Of a DNA stretch of 6,362 bases, positions 1 through 5,658 are shown in pieces (position 1 is the first letter of the stretch; each line of letters starts with the position of its first letter). The position numbers and the translations under genes were made by a program. The stretch comes from Chitinophagales bacterium (lineage in GTDB: Bacteria; Bacteroidota; Bacteroidia; Chitinophagales; BACL12), in the NCBI GenBank assembly GCA_014380545.1, contig JACMJP010000335.1, positions 1-6,362 of the forward strand, in the 5' to 3' direction. The notes beneath the pieces were generated by a model. The model was not told the origin of the DNA and did not search any database. It worked only from the letters and a program-made list of their open reading frames with translations.

Positions 1-105
1 CGGACATGCTTTGTGTACTAATTCTCTGAAGTGATTTAAAATAGATTTAGCAAATGGCTGTGCTTTGGAAATGTATGCGTCTATTTGTTTTGATCTGGTT
101 GCCAT
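1..105 (-). CDS. DUF1801/YdeI-like family protein, N-terminal fragment (runs off left edge)
   Basis: Reading the minus strand from an ATG at 105-103 gives 35 uninterrupted codons to the window edge. The peptide begins MATRSKQIDAYISKAQPFAK and continues with ILNHFRELVHKACP. The pattern of 'DAYI-KAQPFA--IL-H-RELVHKACP' is the usual opening of DUF1801-type proteins, including the group annotated YdeI, which carry a small alpha/beta domain of unknown biochemical role. Only the first part of that domain is present, so a C-terminal YdeI/OmdA-like extension cannot be checked. The gene diverges from the aldehyde dehydrogenase at 291. I found no convincing TAnnTTTG promoter on its side of the intergenic region; the closest is one mismatch away at 148-155. 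The frame and family match are good; the function is unknown. Confidence 0.72.
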   Translation of the reverse strand, partial: MATRSKQIDAYISKAQPFAKSILNHFRELVHKACP

Positions 106-243
106 AATAATGAAAATTTTAGAATTTAAAATTAAATCTAATACATCTAAAAATAAAAACTCCTGACATTGAGATAGTATGTATAAACTTGGGGATAAAA
201 TTTAGATGTCAATTTTAAGAACTTTCTTAGAAACCCCTGATTA

Positions 244-272
244 TTGCTTCAAAATCATTATCCGTAACTTTG
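244..272 (+). promoter_or_regulatory. Bacteroidota-type promoter for the aldehyde dehydrogenase
   Basis: The sequence TAACTTTG at 265-272 matches the Bacteroidota -7 consensus TAnnTTTG exactly. A TTG at 244-246 lies 18 bases upstream, a spacing compatible with the -33 element of this promoter class. The start codon of the aldehyde dehydrogenase is 18 bases beyond the -7 box, so the predicted 5' leader is only about ten bases and has no Shine-Dalgarno sequence. This is a motif match; transcription start has not been shown. Confidence 0.62.
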
Positions 273-290
273 TATCTCAAATAAATATCA

Positions 291-1850
291 ATGGATACAT
301 TAATCAGGGAGAATTTAATAACGGCTGAATTAAAGGCATTAGGCATACAGGAAATAAATTCGGGTGTCAGCAGCGGGTTAAACTGGCTAAAGGGTGAAGG
401 AAATGTAATTGAATCTTATTCGCCTGTGGATGGAGAATTAATTGCGAGGTGTACAGGCGCAAGCCGAGATGAATATGAAATTATTTTAAATACCTCGCTG
501 GAAGCATTTAAAGAATGGCGTTTATGGCCTGCTCCGAAGAGAGGTGAAGTGGTGCGGCAGATAGGTGAAAAATTGCGACTGCATAAAAATGATCTTGGAA
601 AATTAGTTTCGTATGAAATGGGAAAGAGTTTGCAGGAAGGTTTGGGCGAGGTGCAGGAGATGATTGACATTTGTGATTTTGCTGTTGGATTATCACGGCA
701 ACTTTATGGATTAACGATGCACAGTGAAAGACCATTGCATCGCATGTATGAGCAGTGGCATCCGCTTGGTGTTGTTGGAATTATCACTGCATTTAATTTT
801 CCGGTTGCAGTCTGGAGCTGGAATGCAGCACTTGCATTTGTGTGTGGTGATGTGTGTATCTGGAAGCCTTCAAGCAAAGTTCCGCTGAGTGCAATTGCAA
901 CACAAAAATTAATTGCAGATGTATTAAAAGAAAATAATGTTCCTGAAGGTGTAAGTTGCTTAATGGTGTCGCATTCTGCAATTGGCGAAGAATTAGCAAA
1001 AGATAAAAGAGTGCCTTTAATTTCTGTAACCGGATCTACAAGGGTTGGAAAAAAAATTGGTGCAATTGTAGGCGAAAGATTAGGAAGAGTAATTCAGGAA
1101 TTAGGCGGTAATAACGGAATTATTATTTCAGAAAATGCAAATATGGATATTGCGATGCGGGCAAGTGTGTTTGGTGCAGTGGGAACTTGTGGTCAGCGAT
1201 GCACAACAACAAGAAGATTAATTATTCATGAAAGTATTTATGATGATTTTATTAAGAAATTAATTAAAGCATATTCTCAATTAAGAATCGGAAACCCCCT
1301 GGATGAAAATAATCATGTAGGTCCTTTAATTGATAAAGGTGCAGTAAATGATTATTTGAATGCAATTAATAAAGCAGTAGAAGAGGGCGGAAAAATATTA
1401 GTGGAAGGGGGTGTGGTGCAAGGTGAGGGTTATGAAAGCGAATGTTATGTGAAGCCATGTATTATTGAAGCAAAAAATGAATTTGCAATTGTTCAACACG
1501 AAACATTTGCTCCCATTTTATATGTAATGAAATATTCTGATCTTGATGAAGCAATTGAAATGCATAATAATGTTCCGCAGGGATTGAGTTCAGCTATTAT
1601 GTCAACGAATTTATTAGAAGTAGAAAAATTCTTAAGTGCTGCAGGAAGTGATTGCGGTATTGCGAATGCAAACATCGGAACAAGTGGGGCAGAAATAGGC
1701 GGTGCGTTCGGTGGTGAAAAAGAAACAGGCGGTGGAAGGGAAAGCGGAAGCGATGCATGGAAAGCATATATGCGCAGGCAAACAAATACAATTAATTATT
1801 CAACCAAGTTACCGCTGGCGCAAGGTATAAAGTTCGATATAGCTCCTTAA
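291..1850 (+). CDS. amaB: ALDH7-family aldehyde dehydrogenase (antiquitin / L-alpha-aminoadipic semialdehyde dehydrogenase type)
   Basis: This 519-residue protein is a full-length cytosolic NAD(P)-dependent aldehyde dehydrogenase. Visible active-site parts are N169 in TAFNFP, K192 in WKPSS, GSTRVG at 248-253 (cofactor loop), the general base E270 in QELGGNN, the nucleophile C304 in GQRCTTTRR, and E404 in ETFAP. The C-terminal stretch around 463-503 (SGAEIGGAFGGEK, then GGGRESGSDAW, then YMRRQT and TINYS) and the ending LPLAQGIKF are hallmarks of the ALDH7A1/antiquitin family. That family oxidises alpha-aminoadipic semialdehyde (in equilibrium with piperideine-6-carboxylate) in lysine degradation. 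The substrate-carboxylate contacts known in human ALDH7A1, Glu121 and Arg301, appear kept as E123 and R303. The ATG at 291 is chosen because it follows a good promoter and gives the normal family length. No other lysine-catabolic gene is in view, so the exact substrate is inferred; the symbol is by family analogy. Confidence 0.93.
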   Translation: MDTLIRENLITAELKALGIQEINSGVSSGLNWLKGEGNVIESYSPVDGELIARCTGASRDEYEIILNTSLEAFKEWRLWPAPKRGEVVRQIGEKLRLHKNDLGKLVSYEMGKSLQEGLGEVQEMIDICDFAVGLSRQLYGLTMHSERPLHRMYEQWHPLGVVGIITAFNFPVAVWSWNAALAFVCGDVCIWKPSSKVPLSAIATQKLIADVLKENNVPEGVSCLMVSHSAIGEELAKDKRVPLISVTGSTRVGKKIGAIVGERLGRVIQELGGNNGIIISENANMDIAMRASVFGAVGTCGQRCTTTRRLIIHESIYDDFIKKLIKAYSQLRIGNPLDENNHVGPLIDKGAVNDYLNAINKAVEEGGKILVEGGVVQGEGYESECYVKPCIIEAKNEFAIVQHETFAPILYVMKYSDLDEAIEMHNNVPQGLSSAIMSTNLLEVEKFLSAAGSDCGIANANIGTSGAEIGGAFGGEKETGGGRESGSDAWKAYMRRQTNTINYSTKLPLAQGIKFDIAP

Positions 1851-1899
1851 CCTGACAGGGAGTAAAAATGTCGCAGTTTATATTTTTTGTTAAATATAT

Positions 1900-1922
1900 T
1901 TAGGTCCCATTGAGGGATTTAA
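1900..1922 (+). promoter_or_regulatory. Possible leader hairpin just upstream of the deacetylase-like gene
   Basis: As RNA, 1900-1908 (UUAGGUCCC) can pair with 1914-1922 (GGGAUUUAA) across a five-base loop (AUUGA). This gives nine continuous pairs, three of them G-C and two G-U wobbles. The hairpin ends six bases before the ATG at 1929 and contains the only purine-rich stretch that might contact the ribosome. It is not followed by a T tract, so it does not look like a Rho-independent terminator of the upstream aldehyde dehydrogenase. A T-rich near-promoter (TATTTTTTG, 1881-1889, one base too long for TAnnTTTG) lies just upstream, so a transcript from it would begin close to the hairpin. A chance structure in AT-rich DNA is possible. 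Confidence 0.3.
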
Positions 1923-1928
1923 GGGCTT

Positions 1929-3200
1929 ATGATAAAATTCAAAATAGAATCAGACCTTCACAAAGAATATGAATGGGTAATTTCTATTTTCGCAAAATAT
2001 ATCGGATTTGATTGTGCATTTGTAAATGAAGAAGAAGATATTTTAATTGCAGAGCACGGGTTGGGGGATATTCAAATTTCTCATTTCTTTAAAAACATTT
2101 TTATAAGCGGTGATTATCAGTTTAAAAGTTATTTTAAAAAAGAACCGCTGCATTATTCTGCTTCAGGCAAGCCGGATTACTTAAGCACTTGCTTTTATTT
2201 ACTTTCTTATTTGCAGGAATACACTGATTATGTTCCGGATAAATATGATCGTTTTCCATATGAAATAAGTTTGCAAAAGTATTTTAATTGTATAGAGGAA
2301 AATCTTGTTGCAAAATATTTTGATGCCTTATATGAATCTACTCCCAAATTAAAATCGCTTGTTCAGAAGAAAATTCATAAAACAAAATTTTTTCTTACAC
2401 ATGATATAGATTCTGTTTATGGTGCCTTAGGCAATAATTATAAATATTTGTTAAAGAATGGAAAAATAGGAACATTGCTTCAATTAATTTTTAACCATTA
2501 CATGAAAACTCCTGATTATTTATTGCTGGATAAGATCATGGATATTGAAGATGTATATGATGTAAAGTCTACTTTCTTCTGGATCGTGAATTATGGAATG
2601 GGAAACCCGAAGATTAAAAATGCAGATTATCATATTGATAATAAAAAAATAAAAGATGTCAGGGAAAATATTTTCAAAAGAGGAAATACAAATGCCTTAC
2701 ATAAAAGTGTGAGCACGGAAACACATGCAAAAGAATTTCAAAAACTCGGAGATCATCTGCTGGAAGTAAACAGGAATCATTATTTGCAAATTGAATTACC
2801 GGGTGGGTTTAATGGAATGGAAAATAGCGAAGTAAAAATTGATAGCACAATGGGTTTTCCGGAAACAATTGGTTTTAGAAATAATTACGGGTTGCCAATA
2901 CATCCCTATAAATTGAAGGGGAAATGGGCTTATAATTTTATTGAAGTACCATTAACTATCATGGACACAACTTTAAAATATTATAATAATAACAATTCGA
3001 CACAAGCGAGAAATATTGTTCTTAACTTTTTGGAGAAAAATAAAACCGATGCTGTTATGACCATTCTCTGGCACAACAATTATTTTTTTGATCATAGAGA
3101 TAAGGGATGGATTGACCTGTACAAAGATGTGTTGCAGTTCATAAAAGAAAACAGCCTGTCAGCTGCATCACCAATCCAATTACTGGAAGAATTCAAATAG
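1929..3200 (+). CDS. Polysaccharide deacetylase-like (CE4/NodB-fold) protein with N-terminal extension
   Basis: This 423-residue protein belongs to a Bacteroidota class of NodB-fold (carbohydrate esterase 4-like) proteins. Residues 1 to about 145 form an N-terminal domain of the sort found fused to this class (I recall it as DUF7033). The deacetylase-like domain follows: LTHDID at 156-161 is motif 1 with putative base and metal-ligand aspartates, KSTFFW at 213-218 is a core strand, ALHKSVS at 256-262 is the histidine motif, and NRNHYL is at 281-286. DSTMGF at 305-310 with GFR at 315-317 is the substrate-side motif, and ILWHNN at 379-384 carries the late histidine. Family members usually sit in capsule or exopolysaccharide loci and are thought to remove N-acetyl groups from surface sugars. 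The canonical H-x-x-x-H metal motif here reads H258-x-x-x-S262. I see no signal peptide or membrane segment. The gene overlaps the convergent glycosyltransferase by 8 bp. The ATG has a hairpin but no Shine-Dalgarno sequence before it. Confidence 0.8.
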   Translation: MIKFKIESDLHKEYEWVISIFAKYIGFDCAFVNEEEDILIAEHGLGDIQISHFFKNIFISGDYQFKSYFKKEPLHYSASGKPDYLSTCFYLLSYLQEYTDYVPDKYDRFPYEISLQKYFNCIEENLVAKYFDALYESTPKLKSLVQKKIHKTKFFLTHDIDSVYGALGNNYKYLLKNGKIGTLLQLIFNHYMKTPDYLLLDKIMDIEDVYDVKSTFFWIVNYGMGNPKIKNADYHIDNKKIKDVRENIFKRGNTNALHKSVSTETHAKEFQKLGDHLLEVNRNHYLQIELPGGFNGMENSEVKIDSTMGFPETIGFRNNYGLPIHPYKLKGKWAYNFIEVPLTIMDTTLKYYNNNNSTQARNIVLNFLEKNKTDAVMTILWHNNYFFDHRDKGWIDLYKDVLQFIKENSLSAASPIQLLEEFK

Positions 3201-4488
3201 AATTTAGCAGCCCGGCATATTTGCCAGCAAGATTTTCCCTGCTGTATTTCTCAATATTTTGTGGGTTTACTTTTAATGTTTCTGCTTTAAATTCACTATA
3301 CATTTTTAGAATAATTTCTTTGCAGACTTTTATATTTTCATAATCGCACACATACCCTGCCTGTGCATCAAGAATTATTTTTGCAGAATCTCCTTCCTTA
3401 GGACCAATAACTAATACAGGTCTGGCTGCGGCAAGATATTCAAATAATTTTCCCGGGATGATACCTATTAAATTAGGGGTATTATTAATTGGCAATAAAT
3501 TAACGGCAGATTGTTTTTGTTTTATAGCAACTTCCTTATGTGGCAAGTAATCAATCAATTCAAGATTATTTTTCAATTCAAATTTTTCTAATGAATTATA
3601 AACTGTAGTGTCATTTTTTCCGATCAAACGAATAAGAAGGTCATTTTTGAATTGCGCATTTTCTTTACTCAGTTCATACAATGATCTCCATAAGGCATCT
3701 ACATTTCTATCTGCATTCATCATCCCGGAATGACAAATAGAAAACTTAGTATCCAATTCAACATTTGTGTTTGCATAATCACTTGCATCAAATCCGTTTG
3801 TAATAACATCCACTTTTTTTCCTCGTACCTTTTCCATTTCTGAAGCCCAGCTTTCACTCACGGTTACAACTTTATCAGCAAATTGCATTACATCTTTTTC
3901 CAATCGTTTGTGTTTTGTATCAGCATATTTGCTTAGCATCAACTGGTCATAAAAGTCAATTTGTGTCCAGGGATCACGAAAGTCTGCAATCCATTTTATA
4001 TTTAATTTTTTCTTTACTCCCTTTGCAATAAGATGCGTTGTATGTGGAGGCCCTGTTGAAACAATTGCATCAACCGGATTTTCTTTGAGATATTTAACTA
4101 AATATTTTACAGATGGTTTTATCCAGAATTTTCTTGCATCCGGAATAAAAATATTTCCTCTTATCCAAACTGCAATTTTTTTTGTGAAAGATATTTTCGA
4201 ACTCCCTTCATCCATTAAACCAGAATGAATTTTTTCACTTTTTTTTCTGCCGGTAAATATCCTGTATAAATTATAAGGCTCAAAGATTTTGTGCTTAATA
4301 ACAGTAATATCTTTCCGCACATCTTCAAATAATGTTTCATCAATCACGGGATAATCAGCATTCTGCGCAGTATATATTATAGGCTCCCAGCCAAACTGAT
4401 GCAAATACTTCGTCATCTTAAGCCAGCGATATACTCCTGCACCTCCTCCCGGCGGCCAGTAATAAGTGATGATGAGTACTTTCTTCAT
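3193..4488 (-). CDS. GT-B glycosyltransferase (GT4-like), surface glycan synthesis
   Basis: From the ATG at 4488-4486 the product is 431 residues, the normal size for a GT-B-fold glycosyltransferase. The N-terminus MKKVLIITYYWPPGGGAG is the typical first strand and glycine-rich acceptor-side loop of GT4-like enzymes. STGPPHTTH at 144-152 and ADFRDPW at 168-174 are conserved in a GT4-like subgroup common in Bacteroidota. VITNGFD at 228-234 leads into the C-terminal Rossmann domain. IPGKLFEYLAAARPVL at 344-359 is the nucleotide-sugar binding region with the conserved glutamate E350. It should transfer a sugar from a nucleotide donor to a lipid-linked or polymer acceptor at the cytosolic membrane face; donor and acceptor cannot be read from sequence. 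An in-frame ATG at 4512 would add eight residues, but it overlaps a promoter-like box at 4501-4508 and spoils the standard N-terminus, so I chose 4488. The 3' end overlaps the deacetylase-like gene by 8 bp, tail to tail. Confidence 0.88.
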   Translation of the reverse strand: MKKVLIITYYWPPGGGAGVYRWLKMTKYLHQFGWEPIIYTAQNADYPVIDETLFEDVRKDITVIKHKIFEPYNLYRIFTGRKKSEKIHSGLMDEGSSKISFTKKIAVWIRGNIFIPDARKFWIKPSVKYLVKYLKENPVDAIVSTGPPHTTHLIAKGVKKKLNIKWIADFRDPWTQIDFYDQLMLSKYADTKHKRLEKDVMQFADKVVTVSESWASEMEKVRGKKVDVITNGFDASDYANTNVELDTKFSICHSGMMNADRNVDALWRSLYELSKENAQFKNDLLIRLIGKNDTTVYNSLEKFELKNNLELIDYLPHKEVAIKQKQSAVNLLPINNTPNLIGIIPGKLFEYLAAARPVLVIGPKEGDSAKIILDAQAGYVCDYENIKVCKEIILKMYSEFKAETLKVNPQNIEKYSRENLAGKYAGLLNSI

Positions 4489-4500
4489 GTTAATGTGAGG

Positions 4501-4508
4501 CAAATTTA
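4501..4508 (-). promoter_or_regulatory. Putative -7 promoter box for the glycosyltransferase
   Basis: On the minus strand, 4508-4501 reads TAAATTTG, an exact match to the Bacteroidota -7 motif TAnnTTTG. It ends 12 bases before the chosen ATG at 4488, which implies a leader of only a few bases. No TTG at the right -33 distance is visible, so this is a half match. Its position supports starting the glycosyltransferase at 4488 and not at 4512. Confidence 0.45.
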
Positions 4509-4523
4509 TCATTCACTTTCAAT

Positions 4524-4531
4524 TATTTTTG
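4524..4531 (+). promoter_or_regulatory. Putative -7 promoter box for wecB
   Basis: TATTTTTG at 4524-4531 matches TAnnTTTG exactly and ends eight bases before the wecB ATG at 4540, so the transcript would be leaderless or nearly so. A clear -33 TTG is absent. The box lies back to back with the minus-strand box at 4501-4508, only 15 bases away. T-rich DNA makes chance matches possible, but the placement relative to both start codons is what a real divergent promoter would show. Confidence 0.45.
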
Positions 4532-4539
4532 CACAGCTC

Positions 4540-5658
4540 ATGCAAAAGAAAATATTAACTATCGTTGGAACCAGACCAAACTATATGAAGGTTGCTGTGC
4601 TGAATAAAATATTTCTGCAACAAACTGATTTATTCGAACACAGAATTTTGCACACAGGTCAGCATTATGATGCAAATATGAAAGACACTTTTCTGAAGCA
4701 ACTGCAGATGGATGATATTTTTTATGCACCCGGAATCAGTCATGCAAACCCTGCTGAACAAATTGCTAATATTATTTCTCAAATAAGTAAATTATGTTTA
4801 GAATGGCAACCTGATATAATGTTAGTAGTCGGTGATGTGAATTCAACATTAGCAGCAAGTGTTGCAGCAAATAAAACCAATACAAAACTTGCACATATTG
4901 AACGCGGGTTGCGCAGCAACGACCGTACAATGCCGGAAGAAATAAACAGGATTCTTACAGATGAATTGAGTGATTTATTATTTGTTACCGAACAAAGCGG
5001 AATAGATAATTTACTTGCCACAGGAAAAAATAAGGAGCAAATTCATTTTGTCGGCAACACCATGATTGATACATTAATGTATTTTGATAGCGCAATTGAG
5101 GAATCAGATATATTGGAAAAGCTCCACTTAAAAAAACAGGACTATATTTTAATGACCATTCATCGTCCGGGTAATGTAGATGATGAACAATCTTTGAATA
5201 AATTGTTTGCCCTGCTAAAAGATCTTTCATCAAAATATGCAAAACATGTAACGCATAAAATTGTATTTCCTATTCATCCCAGAACTGTTCATAATTTAAA
5301 GAAATTTGATCTGGATATTGAATTCGCTTCGCTGAAAAATATTTTGCTTATTGAACCGCTTGATTATTTTGCTTTTCAAAAGCTCATTAAATATTGCAAA
5401 CTTGTAATTACCGATAGCGGCGGCATACAGGAAGAAACTACTTTCAGAAAAATCCCTTGCCTCACATTAAGAGAAAATACAGAACGCCCTTCAACAATTA
5501 CTTTAGGAACAAATGAATTAATTCCATTTGATAATGAAATCATTAATCAAAAAATTTCGGATATTGAAAATGGAATTTATAAAAAGGGAGATATCCCTCC
5601 ACTTTGGGATGGAAAAGCAAGTGAAAGGATTGTTGAAATATTAAAAACTAGTTTGTAG
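4540..5658 (+). CDS. wecB: UDP-N-acetylglucosamine 2-epimerase, non-hydrolysing
   Basis: This 372-residue cytosolic enzyme should interconvert UDP-GlcNAc and UDP-ManNAc, the first step toward ManNAc- or ManNAcA-containing surface glycans. The motifs are complete and in order: GTRPN at 10-14 followed by K17, TGQHYD at 39-44, GDVNST at 98-103, HIERGLRS at 119-126, PEEINR at 132-137, HRPGNVDD at 208-215, PIHPRT at 244-249, DSGGIQEE at 292-299 and RENTERP at 311-317. Residues corresponding to the E. coli WecB catalytic Asp95, Glu117, Glu131 and His213 appear to be D99, E121, the glutamates of PEE, and H208. The HRPGNVDD form differs from the E. coli HRREN form but is common in the wider family. 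The ATG at 4540 gives the standard start MQKKILTIVGTRPN; the frame stays open back to 4399, but that extension runs antisense through the glycosyltransferase and is not family-like. The 3' end overlaps the YfhO-like gene by 11 bp. Confidence 0.95.
   Translation: MQKKILTIVGTRPNYMKVAVLNKIFLQQTDLFEHRILHTGQHYDANMKDTFLKQLQMDDIFYAPGISHANPAEQIANIISQISKLCLEWQPDIMLVVGDVNSTLAASVAANKTNTKLAHIERGLRSNDRTMPEEINRILTDELSDLLFVTEQSGIDNLLATGKNKEQIHFVGNTMIDTLMYFDSAIEESDILEKLHLKKQDYILMTIHRPGNVDDEQSLNKLFALLKDLSSKYAKHVTHKIVFPIHPRTVHNLKKFDLDIEFASLKNILLIEPLDYFAFQKLIKYCKLVITDSGGIQEETTFRKIPCLTLRENTERPSTITLGTNELIPFDNEIINQKISDIENGIYKKGDIPPLWDGKASERIVEILKTSL

Noticed and set aside
148..155. Minus-strand TATTTTTA as a -7 box for the DUF1801-like gene
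   Set aside because: It lacks the conserved final G of TAnnTTTG and has no TTG at the right upstream distance; in such AT-rich DNA this is expected by chance.
191..237. Possible structured element upstream of the aldehyde dehydrogenase promoter: GGGG (191-194) facing CCCC (234-237), enclosing TAAAATT/AATTTTA arms (196-202 and 211-217)
   Set aside because: The inner arms are A-T only, the outer stem is four pairs over a long loop, and the region lies upstream of the predicted transcript start. Too weak to call.
416..1791. Several antisense open frames of 60-85 codons inside the aldehyde dehydrogenase gene
   Set aside because: They lie opposite a strongly conserved coding sequence, are rich in Ser/His/Leu in a way typical of reverse-frame translation, and resemble no known family. 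The same holds for antisense frames inside wecB (4779-5242).
3206..3243. Nested arms AGCAG/CTGCT around a GGCA-tatt-TGCC hairpin downstream of the deacetylase-like stop, considered as a terminator
   Set aside because: The stems are short and separated by unpaired bases, no T tract follows on the plus strand, and the region is coding sequence of the glycosyltransferase.
4489..4512. Eight-codon upstream extension of the glycosyltransferase from an ATG at 4512
   Set aside because: It overlaps a promoter-like box at 4501-4508; the family's normal N-terminus begins at MKKVLIITYYWPP (4488).
4399..4539. In-frame upstream extension of wecB (47 extra codons)
   Set aside because: It runs antisense through the start of the glycosyltransferase, has no family similarity, and the protein matches the standard WecB start at MQKKILTIVGTRPN (4540).
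5645..5654. Perfect palindrome AAACTAGTTT in the wecB/YfhO overlap
   Set aside because: It has no loop and so cannot form a useful hairpin. It arises where the end of wecB overlaps the minus-strand TAG stop, and ten-base A-T-rich palindromes are common by chance.
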